From Streptosporangium carneum (GTDB lineage: Bacteria; Actinomycetota; Actinomycetes; Streptosporangiales; Streptosporangiaceae): a DNA stretch of 64,000 bases. The stretch lies in assembly GCF_027922005.1 (NCBI RefSeq), contig NZ_BSEV01000002.1:496001-560000 (forward strand), written 5' to 3'. The number at the start of each line of letters is the position of its first letter. Position 1 is the first letter of the stretch. Positions 40,602-49,187 of the stretch are shown one piece after another. A model generated the notes under the pieces. That model ran no database searches, had not been told where the DNA came from, and saw nothing but the letters and a program-made list of their open reading frames with translations. The translations under genes and the position numbers were made by a program.

Positions 40602-42152
40602 TCAGCGGGCGGGGCCGAACCAGGCGGTGAGGGCGGAGCGGAGGGCGGGGAGGTCGGGGGCGGCGCCCCTGGGGGCCGCCCAGGCGACATGGCTGTCGGG
40701 CCGGACGAGCAGCGCGGCGGGAGCCGGAACCTCTCCGGCGTCCGGAAGGGCCCAGCCGTCCGCCGGGCACTCCGCCTCGACGAGGTCGACGCGATCGGCC
40801 CAGCCCTCGGCCGCCTCGGACAGCCCCTCGCCGCCGGGATCACCGGTCTCCGCGCCGATCCCGGCGGCGAGGGGAGCACGGCCGGGATCCGCGCCGAGGT
40901 CGAGCAGGACGGGCCGGGCGGCGCGCAGCAGCTCGAACAGGCGGACGTCACCGGCGGAGGTCCTGAGGTCGAGGTCGGGAACCCTGCGGCCGAGCAGCGG
41001 ATGCCCGTCCCCCATCGGATACCGGACGTCGAGCGCGGTGACCATGCTCCCCAGGGACCGGTTCACGTCGTCGAACTCGATGAGCCCGCCCAGCACCTCG
41101 CGCAACGCGGTCATGTGCTCGCCAGGACGCCCCAGCACCGTCTGCGCCCGCGTGTTGTGCAGCACCCGCTCGGCGACCGGATGCCGCTCGGCGTGGTAGC
41201 TGTCCAGCAGCCCGCACGGCGTGCGACCGTGGACCACCGAGGCGATCTTCCAGCCGAGGTTCACCGCGTCCTGCAGCCCCAGGTTCAGCCCCTGCCCGCC
41301 CGCGGGGAAGTGGATGTGCGCCGCGTCCCCCGCGAGCAGCACCCGGCCCCTGCGGTACTCGGCGGCCTGTCGCGCGGCGTCGCCGAACCGGGAGACCCAG
41401 CGGGGGCTGTGCATGCCGTAGTCGGTTCCGGCGATCCTGGCGAACGCCTCCCGCAGCCCCTCGAAGGTCACCGGGGCGTCGCGGTCGGCCACATGGTCGA
41501 ACTCGTTGGTCAGCACCCGGTACCAGTCCTCCCCGAACTTCAGCACGGAGAAGGAGCCGTGCTCCCTTCGCTCCTGGAAGATCCGTTCGGCCGGCGGGTC
41601 CGTGAGCATCACGTCGCCGAGCATCGCGGTCATCGTCGCCGGGGTGCCGGGGAAGTCGATGCCGGCGAGCCTGCGGACCGCGCTGCGCCCGCCGTCGCAG
41701 CCGACCAGGTAGCCCGCGCGCAGCCTCTCCGCTCCCCCGGGCCCGAGCACCTCCACCTCGACGCCGCTATCGTCCTGCCGGACCCCCGTCACCTCGGACG
41801 ACCAGCGCACCCGCGCGCCGAGCTCCGCGGCGCGCTCCTCGAGCAGCCGCTCGACGACGCTCTGCAGGATCATGAGCATGAAGGGATACCTGGTCTCGAG
41901 GCGGCCGAGGTCCAGCCACAGCGCGGAGAAGTGACCCGCGGGCACCCTCTGCCCGGCGTCGAGGAAACGGTCGACAAGACCCCGCTGGTCGAGCACCTCC
42001 ATGCTGCGGGCGTGGATGCCGCCCGCCCGGGACTCCCCGCTGCGCCCGGCGAGCCGGTCCAGCACGGCCACCTCGACCCCGGCCAGCCGCAGTTCGCAGG
42101 CGAGCATCAGCCCCGTCGGGCCGCCACCCGCGATCACCACGTCCGCGTCCAT
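40602..42152 (-). CDS. FAD-dependent aromatic hydroxylase (PgaE/Rox-like)
   Basis: 516 residues of the class A flavoprotein monooxygenase group. FAD motif VVIAGGGPTGLMLACELRLAG (5-25), DG motif GYLVGCDGGRSAVRR, and GD motif RVLLAGDAAHIHFPAGGQGLNLGLQDAVNL are all intact. The C-terminal thioredoxin-like domain (about 390-516) is typical of polyketide hydroxylases and of rifampicin monooxygenase. It would hydroxylate an aromatic compound with NAD(P)H and oxygen. A divergent TetR gene and a large shared palindrome suggest that it is induced by its substrate, perhaps an antibiotic. Confidence 0.88.
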   Translation of the reverse strand: MDADVVIAGGGPTGLMLACELRLAGVEVAVLDRLAGRSGESRAGGIHARSMEVLDQRGLVDRFLDAGQRVPAGHFSALWLDLGRLETRYPFMLMILQSVVERLLEERAAELGARVRWSSEVTGVRQDDSGVEVEVLGPGGAERLRAGYLVGCDGGRSAVRRLAGIDFPGTPATMTAMLGDVMLTDPPAERIFQERREHGSFSVLKFGEDWYRVLTNEFDHVADRDAPVTFEGLREAFARIAGTDYGMHSPRWVSRFGDAARQAAEYRRGRVLLAGDAAHIHFPAGGQGLNLGLQDAVNLGWKIASVVHGRTPCGLLDSYHAERHPVAERVLHNTRAQTVLGRPGEHMTALREVLGGLIEFDDVNRSLGSMVTALDVRYPMGDGHPLLGRRVPDLDLRTSAGDVRLFELLRAARPVLLDLGADPGRAPLAAGIGAETGDPGGEGLSEAAEGWADRVDLVEAECPADGWALPDAGEVPAPAALLVRPDSHVAWAAPRGAAPDLPALRSALTAWFGPAR

Positions 42153-42162
42153 CGCACCCTCT

Positions 42163-42194
42163 CCTTAACGCCGTTAAATTTAACTGCGTTAAGG
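42163..42194. promoter_or_regulatory. 32-bp near-perfect palindrome, TetR operator
   Basis: Two 16-base arms (CCTTAACGCCGTTAAA and a mirrored arm with one mismatch) meet at the centre of GTTAAATTTAAC. It sits 10 bases before the monooxygenase start and 49 bases before the TetR start, in AT-rich sequence that must contain both promoters. A bound repressor would shut off both. Confidence 0.88.
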
Positions 42195-42195
42195 A

Positions 42196-42213
42196 TTAAC
42201 TGAACGATGTTAA
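42196..42213. promoter_or_regulatory. Second TTAAC-N8-GTTAA dyad
   Basis: The same TTAAC half-sites recur immediately to the right of the 32-bp palindrome, closer to the TetR gene. It is likely a second, weaker site for the same regulator. Confidence 0.55.
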
Positions 42214-42243
42214 GGTGTCAAGCGTTCCAGCGAGGAGGGCAAG

Positions 42244-42888
42244 ATGAAGATCACTCCCGAGGCGATCGCGCGGACCGCGCTGCGGCTGCTCGACGACGTC
42301 GGCCTCGACGGGCTCACCATGCGCCTTGTGGCCGGGGAGCTCGGCGTCCAGGCCCCCGCCCTCTACTGGCACGTCAAGAACAAACAGGAGCTGCTCGACG
42401 CCATGGCGGGCCTCATGCTCGTCGAGGCCGTCGAAGGGATGGAAATGCCGGGACGCGGCGTCTCGTGGAGCGAGTGGCTCGGCGACGCGGCCAGGCGGCT
42501 GCGCCGCATGATGCTGCGCCACCGGGACGGGGCCAGAGTCGTGGCGGGCACCCACGTCACCGAGCCGACCATCTTCCGGGTGACCGAGCTGGCCCTGCGG
42601 ACGATGCGGGACGCGGGATTCCCCCTCCGCGACGCCGCCCGCGCCTTCCCCGCCCTCCTGCACTACACCGTCGGATTCACCATCGAGGAGCAGGCGCGCA
42701 CCGGCGCGGCGTACGGCGAGGACAACCCCTACGGGACCGAACGGTTCGCGGCCTCCCTCGACGCCGAGCGCTTCCCCCTCACCGCACAGGCGCTGGACGA
42801 CCTGTTCGACGCCGACAGCGACGCGGGCTTCGAGTACGGCCTGCGGATCCTCCTCGCCGGCATGCGCGCCGCCCTCGCGGGAGAGTGA
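42244..42888 (+). CDS. TetR-class regulator with TetR C-terminal domain
   Basis: 214 residues. Helix-turn-helix LDGLTMRLVAGELGVQAPALYWHVKNKQELLDAMAG at about 20-55 is very close to the tetracycline-repressor type (PALYWHVKNK), and the C-terminal part (FPALLHYTVGFTIEEQA) matches the TetR_C drug-binding domain. A CGAGGAGGGCAAG ribosome site precedes the ATG. It is divergent from the hydroxylase over the 32-bp palindrome and is expected to release it on binding an aromatic polyketide-like ligand. Confidence 0.92.
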   Translation: MKITPEAIARTALRLLDDVGLDGLTMRLVAGELGVQAPALYWHVKNKQELLDAMAGLMLVEAVEGMEMPGRGVSWSEWLGDAARRLRRMMLRHRDGARVVAGTHVTEPTIFRVTELALRTMRDAGFPLRDAARAFPALLHYTVGFTIEEQARTGAAYGEDNPYGTERFAASLDAERFPLTAQALDDLFDADSDAGFEYGLRILLAGMRAALAGE

Positions 42889-43414
42889 CCGCCGCTCCCG
42901 TCTTCCCGGGCGGCGGGGAATTTACAGATTAGCGCAAGAAAAGATTACCGAATTATGTTGAAAAGCGTTACCGGAGAGCACCGTACGACTTTTTCTGAAT
43001 GACCATAACGCGTAACCGGGAAAACTCCGAAAAGGAGCCTCCCTCGACACGGGGAACAGCCGTGCGCGCGAGGCGGAGGACGACTCCTCGACAGGCCGGA
43101 AAAGGCGAGGCATGGCCGACGACGACCCCGGCGACCGCTTCCGGAAAATGGCCGACGAGCTGCGAGGACATCACCGAGAACGTCGCCTGCCCGCTCTCCC
43201 GGCAGCGACGGGGACGCCTCCAAGGCGGCCGTCGCCAATCACCCGGAAGGGCAGTTTCGAATTGATAACAGCGACATTTCGGGCATGCGAATTACATCAC
43301 ATAAATGCTACGCTCATGCCTCAGATCGGGGGATCACGGCATCGGGCAGCGATGGGGCGCGCCGGGCCGTCTTTTCATCGGCCGTAAGCCATTGTCAGCA
43401 CGGAGGTGCATCGA
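42889..43414. other. 526-bp gap, partly AT-rich, before the acyltransferase
   Basis: Two patches (about 42910-43020 and 43255-43325) are clearly richer in A+T than the rest of the window. Between them is a possible decayed gene (see next entry). A short GC hairpin (CCGCCGC / GCGGCGG, 42891-42918) follows the TetR stop. Confidence 0.45.
43112..43285 (+). pseudogene. Possible frameshifted remnant of a small gene
   Basis: From ATG 43112 (GGCGAGGC just upstream) the frame reads MADDDPGDRFRKMADELRG with G/C third positions, then loses coding character. A second frame then reads CEDITENVACPL, and a third reads SDGDASKAAVANHPEGQFRI around 43204-43263. Three coding-like stretches in successive frames suggest a gene broken by two frameshifts. 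This is a weak call; it may be chance. Confidence 0.25.
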
Positions 43415-44560
43415 ATGGCGGCGCTTTCACAAAAGGTCGAGGCCGGAACGGCCTCCCGGAGAACCCGGCTTCCCTCCCTCACAGGTCTGCGGTTCATCGC
43501 CGCGGCGATGGTCTTCTGCCTCCTGGTGATACACGAGCACGTGTTCGCCTCACCGGCGGCGGAAACCGTCTACTTCAAGATCTTCTGGCTCGCGGGCGCG
43601 GCCGGGGTCAGCTGTTTCTTCATCCTCAGCGGCTTCGTCCTCACCTGGTCGGCGCGTCAGACGGACACCAAGGCGACGTTCTGGCGGCGTCGTGCCTGCA
43701 AGATCTACCCCAACCATCTCGTCACCTTCGTCGTGGCCCTCGCGGGACTGATCTGGGTGCAGAAGGCGACCGTCGACGGCGGCGTCACGGTCCTCAACCT
43801 GTTCCTGGTGCAGTCGTACTCCCCGGACCTGGAGGTCAGGGCGAGCGTCAACTCGGTGGCGTGGTCGCTCTCCTGCGAGGCCCTGTTCTACTTCGCGTTC
43901 CCGTTCCTGATCTCCCTCGTCAAACGGATCCGGCCAGAGCGGCTCTGGGCCTGGACGGCGGGCGTAGTGGCACTGATCTTCCTCGTCCCGGTCCTGGCGG
44001 GCCTGCTGCCCGACCAGGAGCCGTTCCCCGTGGTGGGGATCACCGAGTGGGACACGTACTTCATCTACCAGCTCCCGCCGGTGCGGATGCTGGACTTCGT
44101 GTTCGGCATCCTTCTGGCCCGGATCGTCATGACCGGCCAGAGGCTCCCCTTGAGTCTGCGAGGCGCGGCGCTGCTCGCCGTCGTCGCGTTCGCCGTGGAA
44201 CCGCTGGTCCCGCCACGTTTCAGCATCGTGGCCTTCATGACCGTTCCCCTCGGTCTGCTCATCGCCGCCGGCGCCGTCGCCGACACGGAGAACCGCCCGA
44301 CCTGGCTGTCCGGCCGCGTCATGGTCTGGCTGGGCGAGGTGTCCTTCGCCTTCTACATGTGGGTGCAGCTGGTCCTGACCTACGGCCACCAACTGCTCGG
44401 CGGCGGCAGCTGGGACGCTCCGGCCGCCTTCGGCGTGGCCGCGTCGCTGTTCGCGGCCACGCTGCTGCTGGCCTGGCTGCTGTTCAGCCTGGTCGAGCGC
44501 CCGGTCATGCGCCGGTTCGCCACGCCGCGACGGCGTCTCAGCACCGTCCAGCCGGAATGA
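43415..44560 (+). CDS. Membrane O-acyltransferase (acyltransferase 3 family)
   Basis: 381 residues from ATG 43415 (GGAGG eight bases upstream; GTG 43406 in frame). About ten transmembrane helices. The family start RLPSLTGLRFIAAAMVFCLLVIHEHVF has the catalytic-type His, and FFILSGFVLTWSARQ with RRRACKIYPNHLVTF follows. Such enzymes move acyl groups onto sugars of antibiotics, cell-wall polymers or lipids. The C-terminal LVERPVMRRF is typical. It is isolated between AT-rich DNA and a minus-strand cassette, so its substrate is unknown; sugar or macrolide-type acylation is the family precedent. Confidence 0.88.
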   Translation: MAALSQKVEAGTASRRTRLPSLTGLRFIAAAMVFCLLVIHEHVFASPAAETVYFKIFWLAGAAGVSCFFILSGFVLTWSARQTDTKATFWRRRACKIYPNHLVTFVVALAGLIWVQKATVDGGVTVLNLFLVQSYSPDLEVRASVNSVAWSLSCEALFYFAFPFLISLVKRIRPERLWAWTAGVVALIFLVPVLAGLLPDQEPFPVVGITEWDTYFIYQLPPVRMLDFVFGILLARIVMTGQRLPLSLRGAALLAVVAFAVEPLVPPRFSIVAFMTVPLGLLIAAGAVADTENRPTWLSGRVMVWLGEVSFAFYMWVQLVLTYGHQLLGGGSWDAPAAFGVAASLFAATLLLAWLLFSLVERPVMRRFATPRRRLSTVQPE

Positions 44561-44650
44561 CCGCCCGGACGACGGGAGACGGACGCGAGAGCGAGCGCGC
44601 CCGGCAGGCGGGACACGGCCGTGAAGGGCGGGCCGCACGTCGGCCGGAGC

Positions 44651-45001
44651 TCAGTCCAGGTCGATGAGCGGCCGTACCTCGACCGCGTTGATCCGGGCGT
44701 CCGGGATGAGGGCGGCCAGCTCGATCGCGCGTTCCTTGCTCTCGCAGTCGACCAGGTAGTAGGCGGCGAGGAACTCCTTGCCCTCCAGATGCGGTCCGTC
44801 CGTCACCTCCCTGACGCCGTCGCGCACCCGGACGGTCGCGGTCTCCGCGGGGTAGGTGATCGCCTCCCTGCTGACCAGCTCACCGGACTCGGTGACCGTC
44901 TTGTAGAAGTCGTCGTGACCCTGCATCACCTCGTTGCGCTCCCCGTCGGACAGGGCGTCCCAGACCGTGGGGTTCATGTAGATCAGCAGCAGGTGCTTCA
45001 C
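44651..45001 (-). CDS. YCII-related (DGPF) domain protein
   Basis: 116 residues from the GTG at the complement of 44999-45001 with GGAGGAGTG seven bases upstream. Pattern MKHLLLIYMNP, then VRVRDGVREVTDGPHLEGKEFLAAYYLVDC and a VRPLIDLD end; the DGPxxExKE run is the DGPF/YCII hallmark. These small ferredoxin-fold proteins often sit with ECF sigma factors or ArsR/SRPBCC genes; their function is unclear. A second paralogue lies at 48454-48786, bracketing the cassette. Confidence 0.85.
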   Translation of the reverse strand: MKHLLLIYMNPTVWDALSDGERNEVMQGHDDFYKTVTESGELVSREAITYPAETATVRVRDGVREVTDGPHLEGKEFLAAYYLVDCESKERAIELAALIPDARINAVEVRPLIDLD

Positions 45002-45190
45002 GTCTTCACTCCTCCTCGTCGCGGTGCCCTGGGTGGACACCCTCGGTGGTTCGTGCTGTGCCGCGGGCGCTTCGGCTCGGTCGCCTTCACGCCCCCGGCC
45101 CAGGTGGCCTGTGCCGGAATCGCCGGACCCCTCGGCGATTCCGGCGGCCACACCCACGCTGGCGCGTGGGCGGCTTCGGGGGTCGTCGGA

Positions 45191-46810
45191 CTACCGCTGG
45201 GGCAGGTCCTCGACCGTCTGCGGTTCCAGGCTCTCCTCATCTGTGGCCTGGCCGTCCTCCTCCGCGCCCTGGTCGGCCTCGTTCATGGGAGGCAGGTGGC
45301 GCAGCAGGGTCATGATGAGAACGATGGCGATGCTCACAAGGGCGACGCCGACGACGGCGACGACGTTCAGCCCCGTGGTGAAGGCCTCGCGGGCCGCGGT
45401 GAGCAGGGTCGAGGCGGTCTGGGCCGGCAGTTCTCCGGCCACCGCGCCCGCGCCCGCGATGCTCTCGCCGGCGGTCTTGGCCGCCTCCGCGGGAATGCCC
45501 TCGGGGATGGAGTCGGCGATCTGGGTGCGGTACACGAAGGTGCCGATGGTGCCCACGGTCGCGACGCCGAGAGCCGCGCCGAACTCGTTGCTGATCTGCG
45601 CCATCGAGGAGGCGGAACCCGCCTTCTCCGGCGGGGCGGACCCGACGACCAGGTTGGTGCCCAGGGTCAGCAGCGGCCCGTCGCACAGGCCGATGACGGC
45701 GAACCCGATCACCAGGCTCGTCGGCCCCGAGTCCGGGTCGATCTGGGTGAACCAGACCATGCTCGCCACGACTCCGACCAGGCCGCCCGAGATGAGGTAG
45801 GCGGGACGGATCCAGCGGGCCAGGATCGGCGAGACCATGGTGCTCACGACGGCGATGGCCATTCCCGGCAGCAGGCCCAGGGCGGCCTGCAGCGGCGACA
45901 GTCCCGAGACCGACTCGAAGTACTGAGTGATGAACAGCAGCGTGGTGGCCGCGATCATGCCGTAGGCCAGCAGGCTCAGCAGCATGGTGCTGAAGTCGCG
46001 GTTGCCGAACAGGCTCAGGTCGAGCAGCGGGTCGGCCAGCGCGCGCTGCCGCCGTACGAACAGCACGCCGAAGACCAGGCCGACCACGAGGCCGGCGATC
46101 GGCACCGGTGCCCAGCCCTCCCTCGCCAGCTCCTTGACGCCGTAGATGAACGGCAGGATCGCCGCCAGCGACATCGCGACGCTGGTCAGGTCGAGACGGC
46201 CCGGCTCCGGCGCGCGGTACTCGGGCAGCAGCACCGGACCGAGCACGAGCAGCAGCACCATCACCGGCACGCCCAGCAGGAACACCGAGCCCCACCAGAA
46301 GTGCTCCAGCATCACCCCGCCGACGATCGGGCCGAGGATGGCGCCCAGCGAGAAGCAGCCCGCCCAGATGCCGATCGCCACCCCCATCTGCTTGGGATCG
46401 CGGAACATGTTGCTGATCAGCGACAGCGTGGACGGCGCCAGCGTCGCCCCGGCGATCCCGAGGAGCGCCCTGGCCGCGATCAGCATCTCCGGGCTGGTGG
46501 AGTAGGCCGAGATCACGGAGGCCACGCCGAACGCGGTGGCGCCGAACATCAGCAGCTTCCTGCGGCCGATCCGGTCACCGAGGTTGCCCATCGTGATCAG
46601 GAATCCGCCGACCATGAATCCGTAGATGTCCAGGATCCACAACTGCTCGGTGCTGTTGACCTTCAGATCCGCGCTCAGGTACGGCAGCGCGAGCAGCAAG
46701 ACGAAAAGGTCGAAAGTGATAAGCAAGGTGGGCAACGCCAGCACCGCCAGCCCGGCCCACTCCCGTCGTGTCGCGCGGACTGCGGTCATCGTGTTCTCGC
46801 TCATCATCAT
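45191..46810 (-). CDS. MFS drug exporter, DHA2 (14-helix) family
   Basis: 539 residues with 14 predicted helices. Motif A appears as GNLGDRIGRRKLLM and the antiporter motif C as GPIVGGVMLEHFWWGSVFLL, with the N-terminal LDLFVLLLALPYLSADL-like DFD signature (TFDLFVLLLALP). The form is closest to SmvA/QacA-type quaternary ammonium and dye exporters. The C-terminal 35 residues are acidic and cytoplasmic. It is the last-but-one gene of an all-minus cassette with an ArsR and an SRPBCC gene and is probably co-controlled by them. Confidence 0.92.
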   Translation of the reverse strand: MMMSENTMTAVRATRREWAGLAVLALPTLLITFDLFVLLLALPYLSADLKVNSTEQLWILDIYGFMVGGFLITMGNLGDRIGRRKLLMFGATAFGVASVISAYSTSPEMLIAARALLGIAGATLAPSTLSLISNMFRDPKQMGVAIGIWAGCFSLGAILGPIVGGVMLEHFWWGSVFLLGVPVMVLLLVLGPVLLPEYRAPEPGRLDLTSVAMSLAAILPFIYGVKELAREGWAPVPIAGLVVGLVFGVLFVRRQRALADPLLDLSLFGNRDFSTMLLSLLAYGMIAATTLLFITQYFESVSGLSPLQAALGLLPGMAIAVVSTMVSPILARWIRPAYLISGGLVGVVASMVWFTQIDPDSGPTSLVIGFAVIGLCDGPLLTLGTNLVVGSAPPEKAGSASSMAQISNEFGAALGVATVGTIGTFVYRTQIADSIPEGIPAEAAKTAGESIAGAGAVAGELPAQTASTLLTAAREAFTTGLNVVAVVGVALVSIAIVLIMTLLRHLPPMNEADQGAEEDGQATDEESLEPQTVEDLPQR

Positions 46811-46823
46811 CGGCCCCGTTTTC

Positions 46824-47309
46824 TCAGACTTGCGCCAGGTAGTCGGCCAGCCGACCGAAGAAAATCGTGTTTCCTTCCTTGACCTGGGCGTATTCCTCCT
46901 CGGAGAGGTGTCCGGACTGCTGGAACACCATCTCGGTCTTGTCGCCGAGGTCGGTGAGGACGACGGTCATCACCTCGACGTTCGGGTTGGTCGGGTCGCC
47001 GGGGTGGGCGAGGGTGAGCACGAGCCGCTCGGGCTCGACCACCTCGAGGTACTTGCCGGCGAACGGCAGCTCCGTGCGCTCGGGGCCGTCGAACATGAGC
47101 GCGCTCCAGGTCCCGCCCGGCCTGACGTCCATCGAGATCGTCGCGACGGGCAGGGTCGAGCCGGGCAGGCCGAACCAGTGGGTGAAGTGCTCGGGCTCGG
47201 TCCAGGCCTTGAACACCAGCTCGCGGGGCGCGTCCAGGATGCGGGTGATCGTGAAGCCGCGGGACGCGTCTCCGGCGTCCGCGCCCTGTGTGGATGAGGT
47301 CTCAGTCAT
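46824..47309 (-). CDS. SRPBCC (AHSA1-like) protein
   Basis: 161 residues from ATG at the complement of 47307-47309. The fold starts GFTITRILDAPRELVFKAWTEPEHFTHWFG and continues with MDVRPGGTWSALMF and TEMVFQQSGHLSEEEYAQVKEGN, the AHSA1/CalC-type START-like cavity. Such proteins bind hydrophobic ligands. It overlaps the ArsR gene by eight bases, a very common actinobacterial pair in which the SRPBCC protein may sense or sequester the ligand. Confidence 0.9.
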   Translation of the reverse strand: MTETSSTQGADAGDASRGFTITRILDAPRELVFKAWTEPEHFTHWFGLPGSTLPVATISMDVRPGGTWSALMFDGPERTELPFAGKYLEVVEPERLVLTLAHPGDPTNPNVEVMTVVLTDLGDKTEMVFQQSGHLSEEEYAQVKEGNTIFFGRLADYLAQV

Positions 47310-47640
47310 GTGCGTTGTCCTTCTGGATCTCTCGGAGGTGATCGGAGAGGCGGTCGAAACTGCCCTCCCAGAACTGCCGGTAGCGCTCGAGCCAGTTGGC
47401 GGCGTCTTCGAGCGGCCTTCCCCGCAGCCGCGCCGGCCGCTGCTGCGCCGCTCGACCACGCGTGATCAGTCCGGCGCGCTCCAACACCTTCAGATGCTTC
47501 GAGACGGCCTGAACGCTCATGGAGAACGGCGCGGCCAGCTCGCCGACCGTGGCCTCACCGTGGGCCAGCCGCGCGAGGATCGCGCGACGGGTCGGATCGG
47601 CCAGTGCCGCGAAGGTGTTGCTGAGCTGATCAACCGCCAT
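47302..47640 (-). CDS. ArsR-family winged-helix regulator
   Basis: 112 residues. The opening MAVDQLSNTFAALADPTRRAILARLAHGEATVGELA and the recognition helix MSVQAVSKHLKVLERAGLITRG are standard. No metal-binding cysteines are present, so it belongs to the non-metal ArsR group (the SdpR/YdhC-like set) that pairs with SRPBCC genes. It overlaps the SRPBCC start. A 7-bp dyad upstream is its probable site. Confidence 0.92.
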   Translation of the reverse strand: MAVDQLSNTFAALADPTRRAILARLAHGEATVGELAAPFSMSVQAVSKHLKVLERAGLITRGRAAQQRPARLRGRPLEDAANWLERYRQFWEGSFDRLSDHLREIQKDNAHD

Positions 47641-47661
47641 GAGTATTCACCCGCTTGGTTG

Positions 47662-47679
47662 TTTAACCAGTGGGTTGAA
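47662..47679. promoter_or_regulatory. Dyad TTTAACC-AGTG-GGTTGAA before the ArsR gene
   Basis: Two 7-base arms with one mismatch, 22 bases from the ArsR start. GGTT/AACC half-sites occur again at 47657-47668, so two overlapping sites are possible. Confidence 0.6.
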
Positions 47680-47702
47680 TTTACCCCGTGACTCCGGGGT
47701 GT

Positions 47703-48278
47703 TCAAGCCGACCTGTCGGTTTCGTAGTAGAGACCGACGACTCCGGAGGCGAACGTCTGCGCCTCGATGAGTCTCAGGTCGGCCCTGGCCTCGGGATCGC
47801 CGAACAGCGGCTTGCCCGCGCCGATGAGGGACGGGTTGACCAGGAGGCGGTACTCGTCGATCAGGCCCAGCCGCATGAAGGCCCGCGCGATGCCGATACC
47901 GCCGAAAAGAATCATGTTCCCGCCGGGCTGACCCTTCAGCTCGGCGATCTCCTCGGCGAGGTCGCCCTTCGCCAGCCTGGTGTTCTTCCACCCGACCCGG
48001 TCCAGGCTCCTGGAGAAGACGACCTTGGGCGTCTCCTCGATCCAGCGGGCGTACTCGACCTCCTCCTTCGGGCTCGACGGGTCCTTGGCCACCTCGGGCC
48101 ACGAGCTCTCGAAGACCTCGTAGGTCACCCGCCCGAGGAGGGCGGTGTCCGCCGGGTCGAGAAGGTCGTTGATGAACCTCCAGGTCTCCTCGTCGACCTT
48201 GAGCCAGTCCATCTCTCCTTCCGGCCCCTCGGTGAAACCGTCGACCGTCAGCTGCATGTACAGAATCACTTTTCGCAC
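47703..48278 (-). CDS. Dihydrofolate reductase-family (RibD C-terminal) protein
   Basis: 191 residues. Start MRKVILYMQLTVDGF, with LLGRVTYEVFESSWP and GGNMILFGGIGIARAFMRLGLIDEYRLLVNPSLIGAGKPLF; the last is the RibD/DHFR-like signature (GG-x-G-x-A and DE-x-x-L-x-V-x-P). True DHFR residues for folate are not all present, so it is a reductase of unknown substrate, as is common in actinomycetes. A GAAAGGAG site lies five bases upstream of the GTG. It is part of the minus-strand cassette. Confidence 0.88.
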   Translation of the reverse strand: MRKVILYMQLTVDGFTEGPEGEMDWLKVDEETWRFINDLLDPADTALLGRVTYEVFESSWPEVAKDPSSPKEEVEYARWIEETPKVVFSRSLDRVGWKNTRLAKGDLAEEIAELKGQPGGNMILFGGIGIARAFMRLGLIDEYRLLVNPSLIGAGKPLFGDPEARADLRLIEAQTFASGVVGLYYETDRSA

Positions 48279-48453
48279 GCCGCTCTCCTTTCTTCAGCGC
48301 GTTCTCCGCCCGAAGCCCCGGTCACGGGCGCCGCGCCGTCGCGGCGGGCGCAGGGGCCCCTCCACGACGGCGCGCGCCCGTGTCACGCGGCCTGGCGGCC
48401 CGGCCTGGGCGGGGCGCGCCGGGCACGCCCCGGTCATCCGGGAAGAGCCCAGC

Positions 48454-48786
48454 TCACTCGGACAGAAGAGGGCGCACCTCGACGCCGCCGCTCACGATGG
48501 GGACCAGCTTGCCGATGGCCAGCGCGTGGTCGAGGTCGCGCGCCTCGACCACGAAGAAGCCGGACAGGGCCTCCTCGCTCTGGACGAACGCGCCGCTGGT
48601 GACGGCGTCGCCCCGGATCGTCGCCGCGGTCGAGGTCGGCTGCGTCGCCTGAGCGTTGAGGATCTTGCCCCCCAGCTCCTCGACCTTCTCCGGCACGCGC
48701 ATGTGCGCCTCGAGCACCTCGGGCGGAAGGTCCGCCACACCGTTGGGGGTCTCGCGCTCGTAGATCAGGATCGCGTACTGAGCCAT
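48454..48786 (-). CDS. YCII-related domain protein, second copy
   Basis: 110 residues from ATG at the complement of 48784-48786, with AAGGAG five bases upstream. Pattern MAQYAILIYERETPNG, ATIRGDAVTSGAFVQSEEALSGFFVVEARDLDHALAIG and VEVRPLLSE. It differs from the copy at 44651-45001 (no DGPF string) but has the same fold and length. It heads the minus-strand cassette. Role unknown. Confidence 0.82.
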   Translation of the reverse strand: MAQYAILIYERETPNGVADLPPEVLEAHMRVPEKVEELGGKILNAQATQPTSTAATIRGDAVTSGAFVQSEEALSGFFVVEARDLDHALAIGKLVPIVSGGVEVRPLLSE

Positions 48787-49187
48787 CTGGCTCTCCTTCC
48801 TCGTGTTCCGTCCTTGTGTTCGGTCCTTCACAGAAACGACGAACGGATCACCGTGGAATCGACAGCCGTCCCGGAGATTCCCCCGGGCGTCCGCGCCGTC
48901 GCCGTGTGACCGCGAGCCCGCACGCCGCATCCCGGCACGGAGCCCCCGCACGGGCCGTCACGCGGAACCCCACGCCGAACCCCTCGCGTGAAGCGCCCCC
49001 ACCTCGGAGCCGGCCGGCGCGCGTGCCGGAAACAGGCGGGTGCGCATGCTGGGAGAAGACCCGGCGGGGCGCCGGTGGCACGATCTCTGAAGGCGGGTAC
49101 CGCCGGACGAGGCGCCGGAGCGAGCCGGGCCCCGGTGCCTGGACGCGGCCGACGTGCCCCTCTCACCTTTCGTGAAAGGACGCGCAC
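48787..49187. other. 401-bp gap between divergent genes
   Basis: No convincing gene, repeat or dyad was seen. Promoters for the YCII cassette and for the methyltransferase must lie here. AAAGGA at 49176-49181 is the ribosome site of the latter. Confidence 0.4.

Noticed and set aside
44621..46882. A 753-codon plus-strand frame opposite the MFS gene
   Set aside because: Gln/His/Arg-rich antisense translation; the minus strand encodes a complete 14-helix transporter.
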